A stretch of DNA of 64,000 bases from Rhodamnia argentea (lineage: Eukaryota > Streptophyta > Magnoliopsida > Myrtales > Myrtaceae), in contig NC_063150.1 of assembly GCF_020921035.1 (NCBI RefSeq), forward strand, positions 6,262,001 through 6,326,000, in the 5' to 3' direction. The position numbers and the translations under genes are program-made. Shown here in pieces: positions 32,599 to 46,500 of the stretch; positions within the stretch are counted from its first letter, which is position 1, and each line of letters starts with the position of its first letter. The notes beneath the pieces were generated by a model. It searched no databases. It saw only the letters and a program-made list of their open reading frames with translations, and was not told where the DNA came from.

Positions 32599-35500
32599 GG
32601 GTGGTGGATGGGATATGGGACAAAGAGTGAAGCCAGTTTAAGTGATGGAGGATGAGGTTATATGTTGTGCGCTTTACAGTTTGCATCATATCATGTAGGG
32701 GATGCAATGGAAATGCTTCTAAATGCTTGTAAATTTCTCTTTAAAAAGTCTCAGTCATCTTCTTGTTCAACTCTACTCCGTTTTTTATCTGCTCATTATC
32801 TAACCTACAGCATAAGAACATTGTTTATGTATATCATGCAATTTGAGAATCTGCCCCTGTGGCAATCTAAAATTAATTAGGATTGTTTGCAGTTGAGTAA
32901 GTTCAATACTATCAAGGCTTCATTGGAATGTTCTGATATTGATGATTCCAATGGAGTGAAAAGGGAAACCTTAAGAGAGAAAGAGGAAAGCATGGGATCC
33001 TCTAGTGCTGCAGAGCTGGTTATTGCAGATCACAGCACAGGCATCGCCCAAGTGCATGAGCAAGCAATACCTTCTTCCTCAAAAGGTGTTGATGAAGATC
33101 CACAGTGTCATACATCTGTAATTGGGCTGTGCACCGAGATCACCCGAAAGTGCAAGGATATAGAGAAGGAAATTACACCACCGCAAGACCCAAAACTCAT
33201 TTCTGATGATTTTGCTGGATCCCCTGTTAAGAAACAGAAGATACTGCTATCACCTCATCCCGATGTATCTAGTAAATTGGAGTTTTACCCGGTCATTGTT
33301 GACGCTGCAAAGGAGTCCACTTTCAGTGATTCTGGCAAACTCGGATTTTCTGGCAGTCCTTCTAGTGATAAGACAGAGGACCTTATTATAAATGAAGAGG
33401 AAGATGTCGTGGTGATACCTGCTTCAGTACAGACTTCCAATAATACTGGAGAACAGGGCACTATGAGAGATGAAGGTAATGTTGTTGCAGAAGCACATAA
33501 AGAAAAGCAAAAATCTAATGAAATTGCAGGTGAAAGGATGGTGCCCATCTGTGAGTGGAAACCTATTGAGAAAGAATTATATACGAAGGGAGTAGAAATA
33601 TTTGGTAAAAACAGGTACAGGATCCAATTCAAGTAATTTCTTACTCTAGACGTCTTTGTACATTCTTAGCTAATACAGTCACATTTTATGAGGATTTGTC
33701 ATTCTTGAAATCTGGAAGAACAATCTAACAAACTTACGAATTGCTGTGAGGCAGCAAATTTTGTGTATGAGTTACTGCGTTTTTCTTGTTTCATTGTGAA
33801 ACCATACTTTACTAGTCAAATAAATATAGAATTTTGTAAGGATATATCTGGCTAACATAATTGGCATGACCGGAGAATATTTTTAGAGATATTAACTTTT
33901 TAAAATACTGGTTTATGCAGTGGCAGGCCTTCGCTTATCATTCATGTTTTGACTTCTGACAATTATCATCTAACAGATTCTATGGCTAATGCATCATGAT
34001 TTGCTGAGTGTAATGTGTATTTGCTGGTTCCCTTATCTCTTTTAGACACGATTGATGACTTTGAAGTTCATCCACATCAAGCGTTGATGAGAGTGCTTGC
34101 GCTAGCTTCTGAGGGAAATTGGACCAATTTTTTCCACTCTTTTATCATCTTTTACTAAATCAATACTCTTTTATGATTACATGTCACCAAATGTAATTTC
34201 GTCACGTCATACAGAATCCTGAAATATTCCTGATAATAGGCTGCACATGAAGCGGCAGAATATTTTTTCAGAGCGTGGCAATTGCTGTTTCCTATAGAAA
34301 GGAAGTAGAGGTGAAAAAGGCCAGTGGCTTTACAGATATGTATTAAGTAATATGCAGATGGCTATGCTGCTTGATGTTTAATTTGTGATTCATAGATTAT
34401 GTATTATAATAAGAAAAGCTTGTACATTTTGCCTCCAATTTTCTGCTAAAGCTTATTTTACTTTCCAGTTGTCTCATTGCCAGAAACATGCTTTCTGGCT
34501 TGAAAACATGCATGGAAGTATCAAGCTACATGCATGACGTTGGGCCTTCTATATCCAATAGATCAGGTGCTGCACCTAGTTCGTGTTTAGAAGACAATGG
34601 AAATGGAGATATGGATCATGCTACTGTAAGTACAAGATGATCTTCATGTGAATGAGGATCGATTGTGCTATTATATTTTCTCTATTTTAGTTTATGTTTC
34701 TTATTGTTACTTTAGCTAGAAGGGAGAATAGAAGGTCTATCCCTGCCGAAAGTAGAGTTGATCAACAGGCAGGCGGCCCGCTCGTGCGCCCAAGCCTGAG
34801 AGGTAAATGGGCGGGTTTGGGCATAGGCCTTACTTGAGCAAGCCAGCCCCACCCATTTTTTGCCCTAGCCCTGGTCATCCAGACTTGTGATGTGGTAAGG
34901 CTTGGCAAACACATTAGGCCCGATCATCAGGTCCGGCCCTCTCCGAGCCTGCCCATTGATCACCTCTAATTGGAGGCAACACAGACATTCTTTTAAGATT
35001 TTGCGTCCAAACTGTAAGTGCTGGGATAATTCATTTTGTAGAGAGTTTTCATGTCTCGATTTTGTGTCCAATGATAAAAGTACTATCTAGCAACAGCTTC
35101 TTGTAAGTTTAGCCACAAATAGGAACTAGAGAAAACAGAAAAGAGAGCACAGAAAGTACTTAAGATTATTACCATGTAGACCTCAAGTAGCAGCTGCATG
35201 CAGGCTAAATTCCTAAATATGTAGTTGTGGGCCTGTAGCTTCCATCCTGTATCTCTGAATGTCACACTTCTCCTAGTCTGAAATCCTGAGAAAAATATCT
35301 GCATTAAGTTCTACTTTGGGTGACTTTGTACTTCATCACTGGGATTTTTTTATAACCGAAGATGACATGATGCATAGAGTTGCAACTTTTACACCAATGT
35401 CGCAGGAAGAAATGCCTACAAAAACTCGGTTACTTAGAAGGAGGGGCAGAACACGGAAACTCAAATATTCCTGGAAGTCTGCTGGTCATCCTTCAATTTG

Positions 35501-37763
35501 GAAAAGAATTGCAGATGGTAAAAATCGGTCTTGCAAGCAGTTTACTCCATGTGGCTGCCAGTTTATGTGCGGAAAGCAATGCACGTGTCTACGTAATGGA
35601 ACTTGCTGTGAAAAGTATTGTGGGTAGGTTAAATCACATCTAAAAGTCTTGCTTCAGTTGATAAAGTGCGTTTAAGCTCAGCTGAAGCTTCCTTTAGAAT
35701 TGCATTTGTCGTGTTGATACAATTTCAGATATTATATATCATGTGGGGAATCTTCTTGACTATTTCCTTAAGCTTTTAAGAAACAGCCACTTGATAGCTA
35801 TTTAAAAATCAAAGAAGCATTACAAGTAAACAAGAGAATCGGTTTCAGGGTTTCTTTTCCAATTAATGTGTGGGTTAGCTCTTGATGTTGGACTATAGAA
35901 GAAGTGACCTTCAATTTTCAATAACGACACCTATGAGATCTTCAGGTGCTCAAAAAGCTGCAAGAACCGTTTTAGGGGATGTCATTGTGCAAAAAGTCAG
36001 TGTAGAAGTAGGCAATGCCCCTGCTTTGCTGCCGGACGTGAATGTGATCCGGATGTTTGCCGGAACTGCTGGGTGAGGTACGAACCTTTTCCCACCAATT
36101 TTGGTAAGCAGATTCAGCTTTTGTAACTTACTCTACCCGCTTGCTTTACACAGTTGTGGAGATGGTTCATTGGGTGAGCCCCCCAGGCGTGGTGAAGGCC
36201 AATGTGGAAACATGAGGCTCCTGCTGAGGCAGCAGCAAAGAGTGAGTGAATCTTATGCCCAATAATAATTAGTTTATTATATGTGCGATACAAAGATACA
36301 TGGTCTTACTATATTTTGGTTTTTGATCCGATTCAGATCCTCTTGGCAAAATCTGATGTTGCCGGATGGGGTGCCTTCTTGAAGGTTAGGAAAGTAAAAG
36401 AGTTCTTTATATTATCATACATTGTAGGTGTTGCTTTTGTTATACACAGGAAGATTTACTAATCCGGTGATCCCTCTGCACTTTCTTTTAATAATCCCTG
36501 TTCTTCCATCAGTTTGGGTTCATTGTTATTAGAGTAATAGAAAACCTCATCTCCATGTGCTTACTAATTTGTTTTCCTGACTGGCTGATATGATTTCAGA
36601 ACCCAGTGAACAGAAATGACTATCTTGGAGAATATACAGGAGAATTGATATCTCATAGAGAGGCAGACAAACGTGGGAAAATCTATGACCGGGCTAACTC
36701 GTCATTTCTTTTTGATTTGAATGATCAGGCAAGTAATCTCTCTCCTCTCTCTCTCTCTCTCTGTGCACATGTGTGTGCATGTGCTCACGTGCTTGTTTAA
36801 GTCTCTATGTGTACCCCGTACACATGTTTATGTTTGATTGTATGTAAAATAAGGCAGTTTGTTACCATAACAAAAGCTTGATGCACTTTCCACGAGTTCT
36901 ATGTTAGCTGTTCTGTCGCTAATATTGGTTTCTTGGCATGTTTTAAGTTAAGTTGCATCAGGCTCCAACGTAGAAGTTCATGGCTGAAAGGTTTGTCATA
37001 GTGGAAGTCAATGTTGAACAGTTCCTGGTTTACAGGGATATTTTCTCTGGATCAGCGATTCAGCATAATGTTACTTATGCAGATTGTCACTCAAGATCCT
37101 CATTTCTTCTGTTGGCTTGATCGGGAATTTGAATATTATATACATGTTAGCGATGCTTCACTTTGTTTTAACTGGCAGAATTGCTGCTCTTGAAACCATA
37201 AGCTTTTTGTGTGAATAGAACCAAAAATAGATACACGGCACATCATGTCTGGAAATAGAAGCTTCAGAGGACTTGAGTTCACGATTCACCAACATTCTGA
37301 ATGCACCTGTGCTGTGCCTGTAAAGTTTATGGCATGCCATCTTACAAGTCTTCCAGTTGTGTTCTGCAATGTCCATTCCATGCTTGTTATTCGTGATATT
37401 CCCGACCTAAAACTGGTGCCACTTTTTGGTGCAGTATGTCCTCGATGCTTTCCGCAAAGGAGACAAGCTTAAATTTGCAAATCACTCATCCAACCCTAAT
37501 TGCTATGCGAAGGTACCTTAAAGCCTCATTGACTTGTCTAGATATGTGTCATTTAGCTAACACCGAGGGATTGTCAGGTGATGCTAGTGGCAGGAGATCA
37601 TCGGGTGGGAATTTTTGCGAAGGAGCATATTGAAGCGAGTGAGGAGCTCTTTTATGACTATCGTTATGGGCCAGATCAAGCTCCTGCATGGGCCCGGAGA
37701 CCTGAGAGTTCGAAGAGAGATGATTTATTGGTCTCTCAAGGTAGAGCAAAGAAGCACCAGTGA
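30197..37763 (+). CDS. SWN: Polycomb histone H3K27 methyltransferase, E(z) type, SWINGER/EZA1-like
   Basis: Seventeen exons: 30197-30235, 30594-30695, 30855-31108, 31260-31421, 31830-31914, 32054-32209, 32304-32351, 32435-32506, 32893-33614, 34469-34625, 35406-35623, 35946-36077, 36154-36241, 36337-36384, 36600-36728, 37435-37512, 37578-37763. All frames join, giving 891 residues against about 856 in Arabidopsis SWN. Landmarks are [20 protein letters not shown] (exons 3-4), the cysteine cluster [18 protein letters not shown] (exons 6-7), and a SANT-like [24 protein letters not shown] domain lies at about 640-735. The SET domain (about 746-870) has GEYTGE (771-776), NHS (820-822) and ELFYDY (853-858). 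The short N terminus without an acidic run, and the variable exon 9 insert, fit SWN rather than CLF or MEA. It would be the catalytic subunit of PRC2, repressing developmental genes in the nucleus. All introns are GT-AG except intron 15, which is GC-AG. Confidence 0.95.
32556..32595. repeat. (GA)20 microsatellite in intron 8 of the SWN-type gene
   Basis: A perfect AG run of about 40 bp, 50 bp downstream of the exon 8 donor. It is probably length-variable. Its purine richness so near a splice donor may affect intron 8 splicing, but nothing shows that it does. Confidence 0.9.
36729..36734 (+). other. Non-canonical GC splice donor, SWN intron 15
   Basis: The exon 15 end reads GATCAG followed by GCAAGT, the best-known consensus for GC-AG introns. 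The acceptor is GTGCAG before TATGTCCTCGAT at 37435. This junction restores the SET sequence FDLNDQ-YVLDA exactly. The next GT (four bases further) would shift the frame. The intron is 706 bp. Confidence 0.85.
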
Positions 37764-37954
37764 TCAGCCTGTCATTACATGCGCAGGGTCGGTCTTCCCA
37801 GGTAACATTTACTGGTAAGACTGGCAGGAGACCAGACAGTTCTTTTTAGTTCAATCTTTACTTGTAAGGCTATACCATAGAAATCGTCCAAACATAGGAT
37901 TTGAGTGTAGTACTGTACATTTGTGTATATACATCAGAGAGAGAGAGAGAGATG

Positions 37955-37960
37955 AATAAA
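37955..37960 (+). terminator. Probable polyadenylation signal of the SWN-type gene
   Basis: AATAAA lies 192 bp after the stop codon, just past a GA tract (37936-37951). Plant signals are loose, so this is only a likely site. Confidence 0.45.
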
Positions 37961-38751
37961 TTTCGACCTAATAAACGAGTGGATTCACAGTGTAATTGCT
38001 CTAGAACACATGAAGCTATTTGACAGTCGTTTATTTATCTAGCATGGTTCTATTTTGATCCTTCTTGGGGTGCCAAGTCTAAACGCACTTTGGCAGTGAT
38101 TCTGGCCACTGGCCTTGTCCTCGGCTTGTTGACTGCTTGTGGTTGTTTCATATCTTAGCCAAACAGACGTATGTGACGCAATGCCATCCTAATCGACCCA
38201 ACAACACCCCATTTAGAATTTAAGCCAAAACTTAATCTGATTTTCCCGGGAAAATGTGCCACTTAGTGGGGGAAAAAGGGGGAAGTCAATGCAACGTAGT
38301 GCTTTGAAAACTGAAACAAGGATATAGAATAACGGAGGACTTAGCTTAATGTTCAAGCATAGACCAGTACTATCTATTGCTATCTATTCACCTAGAAATT
38401 AGGGGGCAAGCTGGAAAAGTTGACTCGTTCTATGCCATTTCAATTTGGGTGTTCCGAGTTTCCTAGCTTTATGATCCTTCACATTATAGCATAACACGTG
38501 CCTGGCAAACGGATCCATAAGGACTTGACCAAGAATTCACGGCCCTCTTCAACCAAAACCAAAAGTTTTTGCCAATTCAAAGAGGGTAAAAAAGCATTAT
38601 CACATTTCACAGAATATCCATGAGCTCTATGACCTCTGTTCTCCTCTCTCCACATACAATATGATTCCAGAAAAGTACGATTTAGCCAGGCTCGCTATAA
38701 TTTAGCCTAATTCTGGTTTTTTCTCTAGAAAAGTTCGTCCCCTTCCTCTCC
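37961..38751. other. Intergenic between convergent genes
   Basis: Nothing recognised. It is the shared 3' flank of the plus-strand SWN-type gene and the minus-strand SMP-30-like gene. Confidence 0.6.
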
Positions 38752-40972
38752 TCATGTCGAGAAAACCGCCTCGACGAGAGCGTGCTTCTTCCTCGGGTAC
38801 CCGAGCCCAAACATGTGATTCAGATACACCTTCCCGTCCTTCACTGTGGCGGCAGTTGCCAACCTATGCGAAGGGCCCTTAAACCTCCCAACAATAGAAG
38901 CACTCTGCCACCCATCAAGTGACTCTACCAATCTCCCTGAAGGATTTCCGGCAACCACAATCTTGGTAGGAGACAGTAACTCCAGACCATCCCCAAACGT
39001 CAATCGTCCTCCCACAACATCAACCACCTTCACTTCCTCCCCTCCGTTTCCAACATTGATCTTGAAGAGATTGCCGCTGAACGTGTGGATGACTAGGAGG
39101 TACCCATCGGGGTGGTACACGATGCCGTTCAGCCCCACCAGGTTTCTGTACCACTCCTTCGCGATGAAGAGCGGGGATCGGATGATCGAGAGGAGCTCTC
39201 CGTCCACCCCGACCTTCCAGATTTTGCTCGCTTTGGCATCGGTGACGTACGCATTGCCCTCGGCATCCACTGCGACATCATCCGCAAAGGATTTCTCATC
39301 GCCTGCGCCGGTTAAGGAAAGCAACTCCTTAGGAGGATGTGAGGGCAAAAACTTGCCAAGGACATTGAGCATTGACAAAAGGACTCAAAATGCATGAGGC
39401 GAGTAATGAATATCCTTACCTTCTAGTCTGTCCAAGACTTAAATCTAATTCAAGGCACCGAGAAAAGAGAGAAATTTATCTTTAGATCGAGCACGGCAAG
39501 CGACTATAGATTCATATGATCCCAATTAGCAAACTCATATGACATCATATGCGATGAACTGAATGGCAAAACAGTAATTCCACCTCCCCCCTCCCCCTTC
39601 CCCCCCAAAAAAAAAAGGACCAATGACAAGATACGGGTGGGGGCTGATTTGGGTGCGGGCCGGGTATGAATCTGGCTCCGATCCTCATATTCCCAAATCT
39701 TTATGCTACAAATGATTTGCGAAGGTTTTTATGTCAGCAAGATTTTGGTGCTTGATGTATTGTGTGGCGATGGAAATGATGCCCCATTCTTATGGAGCGC
39801 AAATATTCAGGCACTGCATTTATTGAGTACATTCCCGATAAATATTTGCCAGTCTGAGTAGTCAGTTTTTTCACTCCAACTTTTGCCAATACAGCCTGAC
39901 AAGTCCTCCTCTCGACGTGATTTGAAAGGGAAAGAGCAGCCTAATCACCCGACCCATCGATTTGACCCACGATGGATGATGATGATGCAGAAGGGCAAGC
40001 TAAGGTTGTTAAGAAAACAAATCCAAATACAAAATCTCAAACTCTCAATGGAAAGAATCGACCAGAATAGTTGTCTTTCTAAAACATTACTACAAGCAGC
40101 CCTACCCGTCATCAGAAAATGTTCGACACCCCCTTCATCAATAAGCGTACGAGCCGGTCACCGCATGAGGTTGCGGATGGTCTAATTTACAATTTGACTA
40201 AAAGTTCATGACATGACATGACTCGAATATGTGACTTACGACGAGATCAAAAACCTCGGATGAAAATGTCTTTTCCCAGAATAGATCATGTGTATAAAGT
40301 TTTACTTTTTTTTTTTTTTTTGCAAGATCGAATTTTTAAGAAAATTATCTATCACTTCAAATCAAGTTTTGCCGGGTCCTATCAAAAAGTGTCGTCGCAG
40401 TGCACATTTACGAACGCCCTAAGATAATTAAAATAAATGCCACAAAAAATTTTCTTTTTGCAACAGTCAAAGTAAATCAGAATTCACTCAGTAATCTCTC
40501 TCTCTCTCTCTCTCTCTCTCACCCACTTACTTGGGCCACTGAGTTGCGTGAGGAACGTCCTCTTCCACGTTGACAAATCGTAGGCCGCCACGGCGGAGTA
40601 CCTGTTCCCGATCACGTCGGCGACGGCGACAAGGAGCCGCCCCCTCTCCCCGTCGACGGCGAGGCCGAGGGAGGCGTTCCCGGCGAGGTCGGCGTCCTTG
40701 ACCACCGTGGCCTCCTCGAGCACGGCGGACGGCCCCGGCGAGTAGTCGTCGGGGACGGGGACCTGGCCGACGCCCCCCTCGAGGAAGGAGACGAGGAACC
40801 GGCGGCGGGGATCGTCCCACTTGGCGCACTCGCGGAGGAAGCCGGAGCTGTGGTAGTGGAAGACGTGGGTGGAGGGCGGGGAGAGCTCGAGGGAGATGAG
40901 GTAGGCGAAGGGGACGGCGGAGAGGAGGAAGAAAGCGGCGATGAGCTTGGCGGAGCAGAGACAGGCCGCCAT
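38752..40972 (-). CDS. SMP-30/gluconolactonase-like beta-propeller protein with N-terminal membrane anchor
   Basis: Two exons, 40972-40531 and 39302-38752, joined by a GTAAGT donor and a GGCGCAG acceptor, give 330 residues. The junction codon reads ...QLSGP-S-DEKSFADDVAVDAEGN. The N terminus (residues 8-27, KLIAAFFLLSAVPFAYLISL) is a hydrophobic signal or anchor. Propeller-type motifs follow: GNASLGLAVDGERGRLLVAVAD, FADDVAVDAEGNAYVTDAKASKIWKV, LNGIVYHPDGYLLVIHTFSGNLFKI and FGDGLELLSPTKIVVAG. Plant members are annotated as calcium-dependent phosphotriesterase or strictosidine-synthase-like proteins, but the substrate is unknown. It likely enters the secretory pathway. An upstream frame to 39378 is open but belongs to the intron. 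Exon 1 is much more GC-rich than exon 2. A CT tract (40496-40520) starts 5 bp past the donor. Its 5' flank is the start of the duplicated segment. Confidence 0.8.
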
Positions 40973-42249
40973 CTTAGAGAGAGAGACAGGGGAGAGGAGA
41001 AGAGAGAGAGAGAGGAGAGGAGGTTTTGAGTTGAGCGTTGTGCGTGAGGGGAATTATAGGTGGGAGTTTGGAAATTATGTTTTTTGCTTGACTTTAAATT
41101 CGAGTTGGTGTATCAAACAACGGTGATAGTCATTGCACAAATTAGTATAATAACAACAACAATAACACAGATAATATGAAGGGTGTTATTTTTTCAAAGG
41201 GTAATGTTAGGCACATTAAAATCAATCCGTGAGATGAGCGTGCTATTAACATAAGAAAATGTGAGCGAAAGTAAAAAAAAAAAATCCATTCACTAGCGCT
41301 CGCGAGACATTTTACTATGCCTACCAAACGAAAATAATGTCACATTTTGCAACGGCGATTATATCACCTGCACTAATAACGAACGATGTATCGAAAGCTA
41401 CGAAGTCTTATCCATTTGCCGATACTAATTTTTCATGTGTCGAAATGTGAGATTTTCCGTATAAGTAAAATTTGTAAGCTAAAGATTTCCTTAAATCACG
41501 AAATCAAAGTTACAAAGTGGCCAGTTGAGCTAATTCTTTGCCTTAAGGAAGAGGAGTGGGGCCAACACATTTTTCATTGGGTAGTTTTTGGCGGGCGTGG
41601 ATTCCGAGAAGGTGGGCTGTTGGGGTTGGGATATTTTATTGTCAGCTTTCACTTTGTCCTTTGTTAGGACTTCAGTTAGCTCCACTTCAATTGATCTGCT
41701 GGGAAAGTGGGTGGCCAGCGTTCTGAGCGTATTCACTATTCAACGATGTGCTTCAGTGCGTACACAAGACTCGAAAAACCAAAAAAAAAAAGTGACTTTA
41801 CATTCCTACTTAAAATGGGAAAATCAATTAAAAAGTAATTTTGAGAATTCACATGTGAATTGAACACAAGGTGCTGGAAAATCGTCACTCGATCTGGTCA
41901 GACTCAAGCCTGGTCAGTCAGAGATGAGCAGCTCTGACTTCTCCTCGGTCTTTGCGGCGGGTCTAATCCAAAATAAAGAAAAAAAAATTTTGAAAAAAAA
42001 AAAAAACCAAGATTCCACCTTGCTTTTTATTTTGTGGAGGATGCTACCTCATGTTTTTCTGTACACAGGTGTCTTTGAGTATAAAGACAGGTGGCCTGAC
42101 TGCCTGAGTATGAAGACAAGATGCGTTAGCTTCGTCATGCTCGTGAAAATGGAACGAGGTCTCTTCATTAGCATCGTCATGCTCGCGAAGTGAAAACGGA
42201 AACCCTGGTTCTCCTCCAGGACCAGGAAGACCATTTTATCTTTCATCTC

Positions 42250-42345
42250 ACAAGGGGTTAGTAGAGTTGGTTGGTAAAATGGACTGGAATTTTGTGCTCC
42301 GATAAGCACCCGATGCTCGGTTTCGATTCCGAGTTTCGCCTCTTA
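42250..42345 (+). repeat. tRNA-derived SINE-like head
   Basis: AGAGTTGGTTGGTAAAATGG (box A-like) is followed by CGGTTTCGATTCCGAG (box B-like). The diverged counterpart in the second segmental copy is at 53505-53575, so it predates the duplication. Confidence 0.35.
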
Positions 42346-43524
42346 AATGCTTAGCCCATATTTAAACGCTTAGTTACAAGGTATTTTTCTTTTTTCGGAT
42401 AATCCTCTGCGTAGAGGTAAGTAAAGGAACATGCAAGCTCTATGAGTCAGGTTGATTTCGTACCTTTGGGCTTTACGGGTAGACTCAATCCGAACAATTT
42501 CCAGGCAATTGGTGTGATTCAAACATGAAATGCCGACACCCAACCAAGTAAGCCAAACCTGCAAAATCTCCGGTTCAACACTCAACATACATCAAAAGCA
42601 ATATGAAACACCTAAACGGATTTTCCGCCTTTCCTTGCTCCATTAGACGTTCCCAAATGCAAGATAGAAAAAGTCTGTCGTGACACAAGGAAGATAGTAT
42701 TTCAACCTGAATTTTACTGCGCGGCAGTACTTTATTGAGTTCGAGAGCGACCATTTCATTATTACCACGTGTATAATTACATGAGTGAGCGACAAACAAC
42801 TCATTGGCCTCCGTGATATTTTGATTGAAAGATGAAGCCATGCAATCAAACCATGGCTCGTTCAACTGCAATGGAGAACTCTGGATTTTGCAAGTGCCGC
42901 TCCATTGCAGATTGAACAACATTTCATGCAGGACATCCGATGAAGGCACAACATTAATCGATCCTCCACCAATTGACAACCTGCGGTGAGATCAAATGAA
43001 TCATGGAGGCCTCTGGGTGCAACGTTGCCCTCAAAGCAGTCATTTCTATCATCAGGTAGGCATTGCTCTTCCGGAAGGAGTCTGGTCTGCTCAGGAACCA
43101 TTTACAGACAGAGCTGACGATCCAAGTTTCTTCTTTGCGCATCTTACATTCCTCTGCAAATTGCAACAATTCAGAAGGTAAGCACATACAAGCTGTCCCA
43201 TCCAGGAGTTGCTAACGCACTTTGGGATGTTAAATTCAAAAAATCGAAATGATTGAGTTCGTCTGTACATGAAATGAAGCTCAGAAAGGCGCCGCACATG
43301 TCAGAGTGAATATATATTAAGGTTCCAAAACTAATCAGTTCAAACAAAGGGAAAACAAATTAAGGGGCCGTTGACTTATCTGTGGCAAGTGGGGAAAGAA
43401 CACAGAAGAAATGGTGAAATTTAAAACAGAGCTTCTGCAACTTATCATATATGCAAAACCCGTCAGCAACACAAAAAAATGACGTATTTCTAGCAAAGTT
43501 GAAGCACATAATGCTAGAATAGAT

Positions 43525-46500
43525 TAATTAGGTATTAGTCATTCCTTTCACGATAACCTCAGTAAAAGCGGCAGTACTTCATACATATTGCATGATATAC
43601 ATGCTGATACAACCATAATGTAGAGTGATGCTGGAATCGGAAGTACCACAGTGATGATCTTGGAATGCATTTTAACTCATCCAGATCAGAATCAGCCAAG
43701 CTCCAGGTTACCAACACCACCACCAGCAACTAATTTGGCTTCTGGACCCACCACTCCTTTACTTTCATCATCTTTACAAGAATTGAGATCAGCAGTTACA
43801 TCAGAAGAATTTGATACACAGTACTTCTGTAACCACCTATCAGTTTCCCACAGGACACACATGATGCTCTCATGAGCAGCATAGCAATGGCTCTCAAAGG
43901 GAAGAACTACAAGGCGACAGAGCACCATGACCCTTTAAAGCATTGAAAAAGCGGTCCGACTGCAACAAACACAAACGCAAATCAAAGTGGCGAGCAGGTT
44001 AGTGATTTTGCATTTGTAATCCGAAAAATCAACCAGTGCTGAAATAAACCAGTTACAGAGACAGTATAAGAGGGTAAGAAAATACAGAGACACCGCCCAA
44101 GAGTGTTGTGTATTAAATCAGCACCCTTTTCCTTAAACAAACCTGAAACTAGACCCGGAAACACATATATACCTGCATGGGTAGTGTTCCCGAATTATCA
44201 TCTTCTTCTCCAAGGATAAGCAAGATTGGTTTCTTTATTCTATAAGCCGATATGAAAGCACTCATCTCCACACATGTATTAATAGCCTCCCACAAAGTTC
44301 TGTCCTCATTCTATACAAACATAGAGGCACAGTGCCAATTGTCAGGGCTCAAACATAAGTAAGAAAAAGCAACTTCAGAAGACACAACGTCTAGTCAGAC
44401 AAGAAATACTTTAAGAATCCAACCAGTGGCCTACCTGAAAACCAAAAGGTGTGAGTGTCCTATTGTAAGCTCCAGAGCGAGCTACCCCACAACAGAATAA
44501 CTGAGGGGCATGTGCAAGGAGGTTTGCAGTCATAAATGCTCCATATGAGTGTCCTCCAATAGCAATTTTGTGCGGATGAGCAACCTTAATCAGCAAATGA
44601 TATACATGAAACCTGTCAAAATAATCTCATTTACAAGAATTGTGTGGATTGATAAAAGAAGAGGAGCTTACTCCGTGACGGATGACTTCCTCCATAGTGG
44701 CCTCTGCACTTGCAACCAATTGCTCCACATACCTGATCAAGGAATTGAGCCAAACCATATATAGACAAAAAGAAACTAAAACTATTAATAGCACAGTTTT
44801 TTTGGTCGAGTCTAGGAGCCTATTTGGGGTGGCTCAGGCTTTCCGGCTATGGCTTTTGACTTATAGTTTTAGCATTGGCTTCTATTGGATAGAGTGTTTG
44901 GAAGTATGTCCTAACCCTTTTGGAACTTTTACTCAACTAATGTCAAACCTACAGATAATACTGTACTAAAATCAACCATTTCGCATATAAAAGCACAATG
45001 TTCACAATTTACAGGTTCATTTTGACTCAAAAGCAAAGGGATGAGCCAAAGAGCGACAGAGGAGCAACTTATTCTTACACAACTTCTCAATGTTGACTTT
45101 TTACTAGATTTTGGTGCCAAAGTATAAACTATATCAAAATCAGAACCAGGAGCACAAGGAGTGGGGGATAAGAGTACCCAAACAGGCTATGGAGAAAGGC
45201 ACTGCAAGTAACATTTGCCGTGAAGGAGGAAACAGACTAACGAGGAGAAGCATCCACTAGAGTTACACATCCATAGACGAATAACTTAATTCACAACCGT
45301 CTGATTTTAGCAAAACATCTCTAATACTGTCTCTAAAGATCTACATAATTTTGCCAAGAATTGCTTTTGTCAGCTTATAGCACAGAGGAAACGCTCGAAC
45401 ATGAAGATTTAACTTTATCCAAACAGGAAAACATTGTTTTACCTATCATTTGCCTCTTCTTCATCCTCACCAATGATCGGAATTGTCGGTCCTGATAAGA
45501 TAGCAAACATAGAAGAGATAAAACCTATAAGAATAATTTACCAGTCCCTAAATTTGCATTTATCAGTCAATACAGATGCCAGGATACTGAAAAAGAAATG
45601 TGAAAGAAGGAAAATGAGAATGGAAATCCATGCCTTCTAGCCAGCCAAAGAAGAGCTGATGTCAGACCTATCCGAGCAAATTAATTAGGAGAACCACGGA
45701 CTTGTCCAGCAGCATCTTTGCTTTTAAATTCTCCAGGATATGACCAGACCAGACAGGAAAGACAACCCTCTTTTGATAGATCATAGTTTGATGGCAGATA
45801 AAGTGTTGCTGTAAGTTGAACCCCATCCTTCCTCTGGTATCGTATCATCTCTTTCTGGGGAGAGGCCAATTGAGAATAGGGATGAGGGAACTTTGTAATT
45901 TGACATGCTCTCTTATCTGGCCAGCTCATAACATAATACTGTGTATTCTCAGTTGTTGACTCTTTCAAAATTAAGATCTTCAATTGATCAAGACTAATGT
46001 CCCCATCATTTTGATTGAACATTAAAGCAACAACAGTCTTGAAATACTTTTCTTTGTCACTCTGCCATATCCGTCCCTTGCTGCCCCATGTTTCTGAAAG
46101 AACATGAGTTAGAAAACAATGCCAATGCTTGAGAGCTTAAAAGGGAAAAACTTGCTGGATGGAGCAAATGGACTTACATAAACTTACATCTCAAACAAAT
46201 CAAGGAAGGGGATGTTCCCTTCTGGTGTTGCACCACTCCCATTCAATAGGACTTAAGTGCCTTCACTGTTTTCCTTCTTCGCTTTTGCAATGACATGGGT
46301 CCCAGCCAGAGTTCTTCGACGCAATGGAGAACCAGGATCTGAGTATACATCTTCAGATGACCTATCAAATAGTGTACGGGGATTGTGTCCTTGGATCCAG
46401 GAGAAATAACCCAGGTTCTAGTTCTCCGTGTCTTGAACCAAGACTCATAAACCAGAGCCGATGAATCATCACACCAAGAAACTCCTCTGAACAGAAATAA

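Noticed and set aside
39303-39378. Extra 25 codons upstream of exon 2 of the SMP-30-like gene
   Set aside because: The frame is open from a TTG, but the GGCGCAG acceptor at 39303 joins exon 1 in frame with the family sequence, so these bases are intron.
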